Shown: positions 24,545-31,963 of the stretch, piece after piece
Layout: each line of letters opens with the position of its first letter
Position numbering within the stretch: the first letter of the stretch is position 1
Assembly (NCBI RefSeq): GCF_001618425.1
Contig: NZ_BDCU01000048.1
Coordinates: 48,337-112,336, forward strand
Reading direction: 5' to 3'
Length of the DNA stretch: 64,000 bases
DNA from: Nocardia fusca NBRC 14340
Lineage (GTDB): Bacteria; Actinomycetota; Actinomycetes; Mycobacteriales; Mycobacteriaceae
Translations under genes and position numbers: made by a program
The notes under the pieces: model-generated
Databases searched by the model: none
The model's input: only the letters and a program-made list of their open reading frames with translations
Told to the model about the DNA's origin: nothing

Positions 24545-25659
24545 CGCCCCGCCACCGCTGCGGGGCGTCGCGCGGCCTCCAGTTCGCGGACCAGCGGCAG
24601 CACCTTGGCCCCGAAGTATTCGATCTCCTCCTGGAAGTGCAGGAATCCGCCCAGTATCAGGTCCACGCCCAGTTCCCGATAGGCGACGATCCGTTCGGCG
24701 ACCTGTTCGGGCGTACCGATCAGCTTGGTCCGGAACCCGTCGTTGTACTGGACCAGATCCTCGAAACTCGAATCCGCCCACATCCCTTTACCGTCCCGGG
24801 TGGCGGCGCCGGCCTGCTGCACGGCGTCCCGGAAACCCTCGACCGCGGGCTTGTTGGCCTTGTCGATGATCTCGCGGAGGGTGTCGTGGGCCTCGCGCTC
24901 GGTATCGCGGGCGATGATGAATCCGTTCAGCCCGAACTTCACTTCCCGGTCGTGGGCCCGGGCGACCGCGCGCAGATCGTCGAGCTGTTCGGTGACGCCG
25001 TCGAAGTCCTTGCCGTTGGAGAAGTACCAGTCCGCGTGGCGTCCGCCGTTGCGGCGGGCCGCGCTGGAGTTACCGCCCTGGAACAGTTCGGGGTTCGGGC
25101 GTTCGGGGGTGTTGAGTGGTTTGGGCTTGAGTGTGAAATCGCGGATGCGGTAGAAATCGCCGCCGTAGTTCACGTCGTCCTCGGTCCAGATCTTGCGGAT
25201 CACTTCCAGGAACTCCGCGCTGCGCCGGTAGCGCTCGTCGTGTTCGAGCCACGGCTCACCGAGTGCGGTGAACTCCCCCGCGAACCAGCCCGAGACCACA
25301 TTGATGGCGAACCGCCCGCCCGACAGATGATCGGCGGTGGCACCGAATTTGGCGAGTACGACGGGATGCCACAGACCGGGATGGACCGCGGCGATCACCT
25401 TCAGCCGTTCGGTGGCGCCGAGCAGCGCCAGGCTGAACGAGGTGGATTCGTGCTGGTACTCGGCGCCGTAGGAGGCGGTGTAGCGGACCTGGGAGAGCGC
25501 GTAGTCGAAACCGTTGCGTTCGGCGGTCTGGGCGAGTTTCTTGTTGTACTCGAAATCCCAGCCGGTGCGCTGTTCGATATCACTGGTCACCAGACCGCCG
25601 CTGACGTTGGGGACCCAGTAGGCGAACCGGATCCGGTCAGTGATCTTCTCAGTAGTCAT
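24541..25659 (-). CDS. sfnG: FMNH2-dependent dimethylsulfone monooxygenase SfnG
   Basis: 372 residues, luciferase-like TIM barrel. RFAYWVPNVSGGLVTSDIEQRT near the start (quoted in part), LKVIAAVHPGLWHPVVLAK and GGRFAINVVSGWFAGEF match SfnG, which converts dimethylsulfone to methanesulfinate using reduced FMN. Its start overlaps the stop of a 21-codon upstream frame and uses GAGGAGG from the last copy of a 66-bp tandem repeat. A flavin reductase is not encoded nearby. Expression is likely sulfur-controlled through the leader. Confidence 0.85.
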   Translation of the reverse strand: MTTEKITDRIRFAYWVPNVSGGLVTSDIEQRTGWDFEYNKKLAQTAERNGFDYALSQVRYTASYGAEYQHESTSFSLALLGATERLKVIAAVHPGLWHPVVLAKFGATADHLSGGRFAINVVSGWFAGEFTALGEPWLEHDERYRRSAEFLEVIRKIWTEDDVNYGGDFYRIRDFTLKPKPLNTPERPNPELFQGGNSSAARRNGGRHADWYFSNGKDFDGVTEQLDDLRAVARAHDREVKFGLNGFIIARDTEREAHDTLREIIDKANKPAVEGFRDAVQQAGAATRDGKGMWADSSFEDLVQYNDGFRTKLIGTPEQVAERIVAYRELGVDLILGGFLHFQEEIEYFGAKVLPLVRELEAARRPAAVAGR

Positions 25660-25721
25660 TGAGCCTCCTCAGGCTGGTCATGCGGTCTGCGGAGGCCGCA
25701 GCGAAGGCGGAGGTATCGCAT
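25656..25721 (-). CDS. Upstream ORF 1 of sfnG (21 aa), coupled
   Basis: Starts MRYLRLRCGLRRPHDQ. Its TGA overlaps the ATG of sfnG by two bases (ATGA). GGAGGC is upstream of its own ATG. The Arg-rich sequence with one Cys recalls the short leader peptides in front of actinobacterial sulfur genes. Its codons form most of tandem repeat unit 1. Confidence 0.5.
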   Translation of the reverse strand: MRYLRLRCGLRRPHDQPEEAQ

Positions 25722-25733
25722 CACGTTGCCTCC

Positions 25734-25790
25734 TCAGGCTGGTTCATGCGGTCTGCGGAGGCCGAAGCGAAGGCGGAGGTATCGCATCAT
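25734..25790 (-). CDS. Upstream ORF 2 of sfnG (18 aa)
   Basis: Starts MMRYLRLRFGLRRPH with GAGGAGGC upstream. It stops 12 bases before the start of upstream ORF 1, with GGAGGC between them. Same peptide family as ORF 1, with Phe instead of Cys. Confidence 0.45.
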   Translation of the reverse strand: MMRYLRLRFGLRRPHEPA

Positions 25791-25852
25791 GGAGCCTCCT
25801 CGGGCTTATACATGCAGTCCGCGGAGACCGAAGCCAAGGCGGGGTATCGCAT
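25787..25852 (-). CDS. Upstream ORF 3 of sfnG (21 aa)
   Basis: Starts MRYPALASVSADCMY. A one-base deletion relative to the other units changes the frame of the peptide body, but its stop still overlaps the ATG of upstream ORF 2 (ATGA). Unit 4, further upstream, has lost its ATG. Confidence 0.4.
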   Translation of the reverse strand: MRYPALASVSADCMYKPEEAP

Positions 25853-26101
25853 CGTGGAGCCTCCCTGGAGCTGGTACCTGCGGTCCGCGGAAGCCGAAGC
25901 GCCGGCGGAGGTATCGCCTCGTCGCTGCGCCCACTGCTCGCCGCCGGCATCTGTCGTCCGGACGCCGGGCTCGGCAACCTCTGCACCCGGCGGGAGTCCA
26001 GTTCACCAGCGCGATTACGCAGGGGCGAGGGTTTGAATCGGCGGGAACCTATCCCACAGGTCCGCCCGGGCCCGGCGGCCGGGACAGCCCGTGGACCCGC
26101 A

Positions 26102-26135
26102 CCCGAGTACCGGCGACCCGTGTCCGGTACTCGGG
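26102..26135 (-). terminator. Perfect 12-bp hairpin after the StyA-like gene
   Basis: CCCGAGTACCGG and its exact complement around a ten-base loop, 60 bases past the minus-strand stop at 26195. It separates the StyA-like gene from the sfnG leader. The rest of 25926-26194 holds nothing else I can support. Confidence 0.7.
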
Positions 26136-26194
26136 CTCGCAGCCGGCGGCCCGGCGATCGAGGGGCCGCCGAGTCGCCGGGGTCGGTGGGCCGG

Positions 26195-27568
26195 TCAGGC
26201 GGTGGCTGCGGCTCCGTTGTACTGCGACCTGCTGAATCGGCCGGCGGGCCGGAACCGGCCCAGTACCTCGGCCGCGTCCTCCCCGGTGACCTGGGCGATG
26301 AGCTGGTGCGCGTCCGCCACCGAGTTCACCGGGCGCGCCGCTTGCGGGCGGTGCAGTGTGCCCACGAGCGCCGACGCGAAGCGGGGGTCGGCCGCGGCCG
26401 CGCTGAAGAACTGGCCGCCGATCTCGGCGAACTCGGGGTCGCTGAGGAACAGCCGGGTGACCTTGGCGGCGTCCTCGGCGCGGGCGTCGAGGAACGCCTC
26501 GTACTGCGCGGTGATCCAGGCATCGTCGAAGGCGCCGTCGTGCGTGGCCGCCGCGGCGACCAGGCGTTGCGCCTGGATGAGCCCGCTCTGCGCCCCCTGC
26601 CCGGCGATCGGGTCATAGGCCACGGCGGTATCGCCCAGCGCCGCCACCGGATGCCCGCCCGCGGTGTGCCCGACCCCGCGCCGGAACAGCGGCCGCACCG
26701 CCCCCTTGAGCCAGGAGTGCGGATCCTCGGAAAGCACCTTCGTGGCGAGTACCTCCGGCAGGTCCCAGTCGAGGTAGTCGCGGTAGAGGTCGGTGACGAT
26801 CCGGTGCGCCGATTCCGCCGAATCGGCGGCCGCGAAACGCTTCTCCCAGTCGCCGCCCGGCCGTGCCCAGCCCAGGAACGCCCAGGTCGGCCCGGCGTCC
26901 TTGTGCAGGTACGGCCCCCACCAGGCCTCGCCTTCCTCGGCGACGATGGAGAATCCGCTGCGGCCACCGCCGGCCGGGCTGCGGTGGGCGAACACCGACT
27001 CGTCGTGCGGGAGACCGGTCACGGTGACGGTCAGCAGGCTGCGCTGGGGCGCGTCGTACACGGTGCGGGTCCGGTCCACCTCGAACAGCTGGGACAACCC
27101 GCCCCGGCCGGTCGCCACCAGGGTGAGATCGTTGTCGGCGGCGATCGAGTCGAGCCGTTCGGGTGTCACCGGGTCGACGACGAAGCGGCCGCCGCGCTCG
27201 AGGAAGGTGGTGAGCCGTTCGTCGGCCTTGAGCCGGGTGTCGACGGCGAGACCGTGGAATCCGTCGAACGCGCCGTCGAAGGCGATCAGTTCCTCGCCGC
27301 CACCGGCGACACGGACCGTGAGGCCGCTGTGCAGTGGTGCGCGGTCGAGGTAGGTGGGCAGCCCGAGCGCCGCTTCGGCGGCCTGGGCCTCTCCGAAGAT
27401 CAGCGCGGTACCGGTGGCCGGCACCTTGTCGCGCAGGTCGCGCTGGTCCTTGTCGCTGTAGACGGTGACCGTGAACCCGGCGTCGAGCAGGCCGAGCGCC
27501 GCGGTCACGCCGGTCTGCCCGGCCCCGATCACGGCGGCCTTACGGTGGGAGGTGTGCTGTGTTGTCAT
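26195..27568 (-). CDS. StyA-like FAD-dependent monooxygenase
   Basis: 457 residues. An N-terminal FAD-binding Rossmann motif (AAVIGAGQTGVTAALGLL) and a C-terminal FAD contact (DTAVAYDPIAGQGAQSGL) are as in styrene/indole monooxygenase StyA. This group takes free reduced FAD from a partner reductase and epoxidises aromatic alkenes or oxidises sulfides. No StyB reductase is adjacent. The ATG at 27568 lacks a strong binding site, so translation may start slightly elsewhere. In this sulfur-rich neighbourhood, sulfoxidation is as plausible as styrene oxidation. Confidence 0.75.
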   Translation of the reverse strand: MTTQHTSHRKAAVIGAGQTGVTAALGLLDAGFTVTVYSDKDQRDLRDKVPATGTALIFGEAQAAEAALGLPTYLDRAPLHSGLTVRVAGGGEELIAFDGAFDGFHGLAVDTRLKADERLTTFLERGGRFVVDPVTPERLDSIAADNDLTLVATGRGGLSQLFEVDRTRTVYDAPQRSLLTVTVTGLPHDESVFAHRSPAGGGRSGFSIVAEEGEAWWGPYLHKDAGPTWAFLGWARPGGDWEKRFAAADSAESAHRIVTDLYRDYLDWDLPEVLATKVLSEDPHSWLKGAVRPLFRRGVGHTAGGHPVAALGDTAVAYDPIAGQGAQSGLIQAQRLVAAAATHDGAFDDAWITAQYEAFLDARAEDAAKVTRLFLSDPEFAEIGGQFFSAAAADPRFASALVGTLHRPQAARPVNSVADAHQLIAQVTGEDAAEVLGRFRPAGRFSRSQYNGAAATA

Positions 27569-27718
27569 AGCGCCATGGTCACGATCACAGCGGCCGGGCT
27601 GCACTATTACACTCACCGCGAATTGATGCCGAACAACCCCGCACCGCAGCCCATTTCGTGACACCATCGACGGTTTCCGCGGAAACGGCCCGGGCCGGGC
27701 CGCTCTACCATCCGGTAC

Positions 27719-28210
27719 ATGACCTTCGACCTCGTACCGCTGACCGGCGACCGCGCCGAGGGGTACCGGCAGCTCACCGCGCAGGCCGCTGCCCTGCTGT
27801 CCGGCGAAGCCGACCGGATCGCGAACGCCGCCAATCTGAGTGCGCTGATCTACCACAGTCTGCCCGAGGTGAACTGGGCCGGTTTCTACTTCTACGACGG
27901 CCGCGAGCTGGTCGTGGGGCCCTTCCAGGGCAAACCGGCCTGCGTGCGGATCGCGCTCGGCGCGGGTGTGTGCGGTACCGCCGCACACACCCGTCGCACC
28001 CAGCTGGTCCCGGATGTACACGCTTATCCCGGCCATATCGCCTGCGACGCCGACAGCCGGTCGGAGATCGTCGTGCCGCTGATCGGCGACGGTGAGCTGG
28101 TCGGTGTACTCGATCTCGACAGTCCGCGCGTCGAGCGGTTCGACGAGACCGACCGGCGCGGACTCGAATCGATCGCCGAGGTGTTCGTGCGGTCGCTGTC
28201 CGAGCGCTGA
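27719..28210 (+). CDS. msrC: Free methionine-(R)-sulfoxide reductase (GAF domain)
   Basis: 163 residues, a single GAF domain. Three cysteines (75, 85, 109) have the spacing of the catalytic and resolving cysteines of E. coli fRMsr (84, 94, 118), in GKPACVRI, GVCGTAA and HIACDADS. WAGFYFYDG and SEIVVPLI are also typical. The enzyme reduces free methionine-R-sulfoxide in the cytoplasm. It is convergent with the HTH gene, 11 bases apart, and fits the sulfur theme of the island. Confidence 0.9.
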   Translation: MTFDLVPLTGDRAEGYRQLTAQAAALLSGEADRIANAANLSALIYHSLPEVNWAGFYFYDGRELVVGPFQGKPACVRIALGAGVCGTAAHTRRTQLVPDVHAYPGHIACDADSRSEIVVPLIGDGELVGVLDLDSPRVERFDETDRRGLESIAEVFVRSLSER

Positions 28211-28221
28211 CCGAACCGATC

Positions 28222-28599
28222 CTATTGCCGGACCGGCTGGTCCTGGACCCGGCGGTGCAGACGCCTGCGCCGGTGTGGTGCTCGCCGCGCGGCTTCCTGG
28301 CGCACCTGCGCGACGAGGTGCTCGGGGACGAATCCGGCGATGTCGCGCCGCGAACCGATCACCAGTTTGCGCAGTACAGCCGCCAGTTGCGCCTCGGTGG
28401 TGCGGACCGAGGTGCCCCGGCGGATCGCGATGGCGCTGTTGGTCCAGCCCGCGGCCGCGAGAATCGCGACAGTGCGCTCGGCCTCGGACAGTTCACGCCA
28501 CGGTTCGCAAACTGTGGCGCGCCCGGGCTCGTACGCGGAGCCCATGTGACGGTCACAGACGCCCAGCGCTACCGGGCGGGAGTCGCGAAGGGCCGGCAT
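28222..28599 (-). CDS. LuxR-type helix-turn-helix protein
   Basis: About 125 residues with a GerE/LuxR HTH (LSEAERTVAILAAAGWTNSAIAI, RTTEAQLAAVLRKL) and a very basic C-terminal tail (RRAPHRRRRLHRRV). There is no receiver or sensor domain, so it is a stand-alone HTH protein. Its start overlaps the stop of the VOC gene (TGATG). It may regulate that gene or the neighbouring oxidoreductases. Confidence 0.65.
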   Translation of the reverse strand: MPALRDSRPVALGVCDRHMGSAYEPGRATVCEPWRELSEAERTVAILAAAGWTNSAIAIRRGTSVRTTEAQLAAVLRKLVIGSRRDIAGFVPEHLVAQVRQEAARRAPHRRRRLHRRVQDQPVRQ

Positions 28600-29030
28600 C
28601 ACAGCGGGGCCGTGAGCTCGAGGTGGATCCCGTCGGGATCGTCGAACGACAGGATCGCAATGCCGAACTGCTCCATATCGGTGACCGCACCGTGTTCGAC
28701 CCCCGCGGCCGCGAGTCGCTCGGCGGCGGTGAACAGGTCCTGTTTGGTATCCACCGCGAAGCTCAGATGATCCAGGCCGACCCGTTCGGAATCGAACGAA
28801 TCACCGGCGGGCGCGACCGGGCGCAGGCCCAGCAGCATGGCGCCGGCCTGGAACACACATCCGCCGTAGAGCCGGTACGGATCGGTGCGCACCTCCGGAT
28901 CGTCCGGGTGCCCCGGGGATTCGGCGACGATATCGAACCCGAGCACATCACGGTAGAAGTCTCGGGACCGGTCTATATCGGTCACCGTGAGGCGGATGTG
29001 GTGGGGGCCGTGGGTGGCGAGGACGGGCAT
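28599..29030 (-). CDS. VOC-family (glyoxalase/dioxygenase-like) protein
   Basis: 143 residues with two beta-alpha-beta-beta-beta modules: HHIRLTVTDIDRSRDFYRDVLGF and LDHLSFAVDTKQDL with the terminal metal ligand in DPDGIHLELTAP. His, His and Glu ligands can be seen, so a metal is probably bound. The substrate is unknown. CGGAG lies five bases before the ATG at 29030. It is translationally coupled to the LuxR-type gene. Confidence 0.75.
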   Translation of the reverse strand: MPVLATHGPHHIRLTVTDIDRSRDFYRDVLGFDIVAESPGHPDDPEVRTDPYRLYGGCVFQAGAMLLGLRPVAPAGDSFDSERVGLDHLSFAVDTKQDLFTAAERLAAAGVEHGAVTDMEQFGIAILSFDDPDGIHLELTAPL

Positions 29031-29176
29031 GTGCACTCCGGAAAGGGTGTGGTGCGCTGGGCGGTGGCGAAGAAACCGACCAGGCCGGCCGGTGCGGTCT
29101 CTCCATCGCGAAAGCGTAGGACCGATTCACCCCGAACAGGAGTGTCGGAAACGACATATTACGTACTATTCCCGAC

Positions 29177-29347
29177 ATGGATATCCGGCTCGAGCGTGCC
29201 GCGCACCTGTTGCGGACGACGGCGCTGACGGTGGACACCGTGGCGGCGAAGGTCGGCTATCTGAACGGCGGTACGCTGCGCAACCTCGTCCGGCGGCGCC
29301 GCGGTATGTCCATGGCGGAGTTCCGGTCGGCCGGTCCGGTGTGGTGA
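29177..29347 (+). pseudogene. Orphan AraC-type DNA-binding tail
   Basis: 56 codons (MDIRLERAAHLLRTTALTVD, then VAAKVGYLNGGTLRNLVRRR) equal the second half of the double HTH domain of AraC/GlxA-type activators. The sensor domain and first HTH are missing, so this is a truncated remnant, although the short frame has its own ATG. Confidence 0.6.
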
Positions 29348-29470
29348 ACTTCGGGGCGATCCTCCCCGCGGCCGGGGTGCCGCCTCGCGCGCCGTGCTGT
29401 CGAGTGCGCATCCGCGACCTTCTTCACGCGTGGGCGATGAGTTCGGGATGCGGATCGGGTCTGCTCTTTC

Positions 29471-29656
29471 ATGACCCGAAACATCGCTGACAGCGCGTTC
29501 GTCGTGGTGCGGAGTTCGCCGCCACAATCCGTGCGGACAACCGGCCCCGGGATATTCGTCACCACCGGTCTGCCCGACGCCGTCACCGGCGACCGCGAGC
29601 GACTCGACATCGACCGTGACGCACCCGACCTGCGACGCCTTCCGGTGACCCGATGA
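29471..29656 (+). CDS. Hypothetical 61-codon frame, coupled to the hydrolase
   Basis: MTRNIADSAFVVVRSSPP... with high third-position GC and an ATGA overlap with the following hydrolase. No ribosome-binding site is evident and no family is recognised. It may be the tail of a truncated gene. Confidence 0.3.
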   Translation: MTRNIADSAFVVVRSSPPQSVRTTGPGIFVTTGLPDAVTGDRERLDIDRDAPDLRRLPVTR

Positions 29657-30540
29657 CCACTGTCGACGTCGAGGAGATCACCTTGGGCATCGAGTCGTTC
29701 GGTGACGACGACGCGCCACTCGTTCTGCTCGCGGGCGGTACGACGATGCTCTCCTGGCCCGACGCGCTGTGCGAGCGCCTCGCCGCCGGCGGGCACCGTG
29801 TGGTGCGCTACGACCTGCGCGACAGCGGGGAGTCGACGACGACGGACCCGGAGGCGCCCGCCTACACGCTGCGCGACCTCGCCGCCGACGCGGCGGCCCT
29901 GGCCGACGCGGTCGGCGGGGGGCCGGCGCACCTCGCCGGGATCGGCGTCGGCGGGATGGTCGCCCAGGTGGCCGTGCTCGACCATCCGGGCGCGTTCTCG
30001 GCGCTCACCCTGGTCGGCACCCGCGCGGTTGCCCCTGGTCCGCCCGACGATGACCTCCCCGACCACGACCGGGCGACGATGAGCCGGCTGTTCGCGCGGC
30101 CGATGCCCGATTGGGCCGACCGCGAGGCGGTCGCGGAGTTCGCCGCCGCCGGTGCGGAGCTCCGCGGCGACGACCCCGTCGCCGCGCGCACACTCGCTGC
30201 ACGTGTCTGGGACCGCACCCCCGGGACCGCACCCCCGGTGCAGATGGCCAACCAGATGGGCATGGTGTTCTCCAGGCTCGATTGCACACCCCGTTGGCGC
30301 GAGCGCCTGCCCGAGATCGAGGTTCCCACGCTCGTCGTCCACGGCCGCCGCGACCGGTTCTTCCCCGTCGGCAACGGCGAGGCGATCGCGCGCGAGATCC
30401 CCGGGGCACGGCTGCTCGTCCTCGAGGAGGCCGCCACCGCGATCCCCGATGTGTCGGTCGGTGAGATCGCCGAGGCGATGCGCACGCTCGGACAGACCAC
30501 GGCGGGTGCCGCGCGGGTCCGGCCGCCACGTACTAGGTGA
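29653..30540 (+). CDS. Alpha/beta-hydrolase-fold protein lacking the catalytic Ser and His
   Basis: 295 residues with the fold of esterase/haloperoxidase-type hydrolases: VLLAGGTTMLSWPDALCERL, YDLRDSGEST, and the acid in HGRRDRFFPV. The nucleophile elbow, normally GxSxGG, reads GIGVGGMVAQ (Val for Ser). The region that usually holds the His (GMGHxLP) reads EEAATAIP. So two of three triad residues are replaced, which suggests a pseudoenzyme or binding protein. It ends tail to tail with, and overlapping by eight bases, the LLM gene at 30533. Confidence 0.75.
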   Translation: MTTVDVEEITLGIESFGDDDAPLVLLAGGTTMLSWPDALCERLAAGGHRVVRYDLRDSGESTTTDPEAPAYTLRDLAADAAALADAVGGGPAHLAGIGVGGMVAQVAVLDHPGAFSALTLVGTRAVAPGPPDDDLPDHDRATMSRLFARPMPDWADREAVAEFAAAGAELRGDDPVAARTLAARVWDRTPGTAPPVQMANQMGMVFSRLDCTPRWRERLPEIEVPTLVVHGRRDRFFPVGNGEAIAREIPGARLLVLEEAATAIPDVSVGEIAEAMRTLGQTTAGAARVRPPRTR

Positions 30541-31963
30541 TCAGTTCACCGGCGACGTTGCGCGACTCCTCGTCCGGCAGCGCGGTGGAACCGGGCCCAC
30601 CCGGCCGATAGCGCGCGCCCCGATGCTCGGGCGGGAGCCGGTCCCCGCGTTCGAACAGCGCGTTGCGCAGTGTCCCCGGCACGTATTCGGTGGGATAGAC
30701 GCCGCGTTCGGTCAGCACCGGGATCACATACCGGACGATGTCCTCGAAGGTCCCGGGCGTGACGGCGTAGGCGAGATTGAACCCGTCCACATCGGTGTCG
30801 TCCGCCCATTCCTGTAGCCGGTCGGCCACCGTCGCGCCGGAGCCGACGAACACCGGCCCGATCCCGCCGAGCCCGGCCCAGCGCCCGATATCGCGGACCG
30901 TCCATTCCCGGCCGTCGTCGTCGAACTCCTGGAACGCCGCCACCGCCGAGCGGATCGCGTTGCTCTCCACCTCGCCGATCGGGTCGTCGAGGTCGTAGCG
31001 GGACAGGTCGATCCCCATCCAGCCCGACATGAACACCAGTCCGCCCTCGACACTGGCGTAGGACAGGTACTCCTCGTGCTTGCGGCGCGCGTCGTCGTCG
31101 GTGGCATCGGTGACGATGGTGGCCAGGGCGTAGATCCGGGCGGCGTACCGGTCGCGGCCCGCCGCCTCCAGCGCCGCGCGGATACCGGACACCGTCTGCG
31201 CGAGTACTCGTTTCGACGGGGCGGCGACGAAGATCGCCTCGGCGTTCTCGGCGGCGAACCGCACCCCGCGCGGCGAGGCGCCCGCCTGGAAGATCACCGG
31301 CGTCCGCTGCGGCGACGGCTCGGACAGGTGCACGCCGGGGACCGTGTAGTGCCGCCCGGAGTGGCCGATATGGTGCACCTTCGCCGGGTCGACGTAGATA
31401 TTGCGCACGGGATCGCGGACGACCGCGTCGTCCTCCCAGGACCCCTCCCACAGTTTGTAGAGCACTTCCAGGTATTCGTCGGCCTGGTCGTAGCGGTCGT
31501 CGTGGTCGAGCTGATCGTCGGCCCCGAAATTCCGCGCGGCCGAGGGCAGATACCCGGTGACGACATTCCAGCCGATCCGGCCGCCGGTCAGATGGTCCAG
31601 GGTGGACAGCCGGCGGGCGAACGGATACGGATGCTCGAATCCGGTGCCAGTGGTGATCCCGAAGCCGAGATGTTCGGTCACCGCCGCCATCGCCGAAACC
31701 AGCAGCAGCGGATCGGCCACCGGAATCTGTGCGCCGTTGCGCAGCGCCGCGCGGTCGTCGCCGCCGTAGACGTCGTAGGTGCCGAGCACATCGGCGATGA
31801 ACAGGCCGTCGAACCGCCCGCGCTCCAGCAGCGCGGCCAACTCCGTCCAGTAGCCGAGCTCTTTGTACCGGTGCGATTGGTCGTCGGGATGCCGCCACAG
31901 TCCGGGAGACTGGTGGGCGACACAGTTCATATCGAAGGCGTTGAACCGGATCCGCCGGGCCAT
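30533..31963 (-). CDS. LLM-class FMN-dependent monooxygenase (NtaA/SnaA/DszA family)
   Basis: 476 residues. The start RIRFNAFDMNCVAHQSPGLW, then GRFDGLFIADVLGTYDVYGG, GFGITTGTGFEHPYPFARRL and GRIGWNVVTGYLPSAARNFG (quoted in parts) are hallmarks of the DszA/NtaA family, which uses reduced FMN to oxidise sulfones, chelators or sulfonates. Its start overlaps the stop of the acyl-CoA-dehydrogenase-like gene (TGATG). The pair copies the architecture of the sfnG pair but with the order of the two genes reversed. Confidence 0.85.
   Translation of the reverse strand: MARRIRFNAFDMNCVAHQSPGLWRHPDDQSHRYKELGYWTELAALLERGRFDGLFIADVLGTYDVYGGDDRAALRNGAQIPVADPLLLVSAMAAVTEHLGFGITTGTGFEHPYPFARRLSTLDHLTGGRIGWNVVTGYLPSAARNFGADDQLDHDDRYDQADEYLEVLYKLWEGSWEDDAVVRDPVRNIYVDPAKVHHIGHSGRHYTVPGVHLSEPSPQRTPVIFQAGASPRGVRFAAENAEAIFVAAPSKRVLAQTVSGIRAALEAAGRDRYAARIYALATIVTDATDDDARRKHEEYLSYASVEGGLVFMSGWMGIDLSRYDLDDPIGEVESNAIRSAVAAFQEFDDDGREWTVRDIGRWAGLGGIGPVFVGSGATVADRLQEWADDTDVDGFNLAYAVTPGTFEDIVRYVIPVLTERGVYPTEYVPGTLRNALFERGDRLPPEHRGARYRPGGPGSTALPDEESRNVAGELIT

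Larger units (their letters stand above)
25660..25925 (-). repeat. Four tandem ~66-bp repeats upstream of sfnG
   Basis: Units begin near 25660, 25726, 25792 and 25858. On the minus strand each carries GCGATACCTCCGCC, a Cys/Arg codon-rich stretch, and (except for decay in unit 4) GAGGAGGC. Unit 1 to 2 identity is very high, while units 3 and 4 have diverged. The period is 65-66 bases, a multiple of three in most copies, so small reading frames are preserved. The array provides the sfnG ribosome-binding site. Confidence 0.8.

Noticed and set aside
23342..24682. Long plus-strand frame of 446 codons opposite the acyl-CoA dehydrogenase-like gene
   Set aside because: Antisense shadow: Gly/Arg/Val-rich composition without family features, while the minus frame is a clear enzyme.
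25660..25925. CRISPR array
   Set aside because: Units are directly adjacent 66-bp tandem repeats without unique spacers, and no cas genes are present.
25659..26036. Plus-strand repeat protein (MRSAEAEAKAEVSHH repeats)
   Set aside because: It is the antisense reading of the 66-bp repeats. No ribosome-binding site was seen, and the minus strand carries the frames coupled to sfnG.
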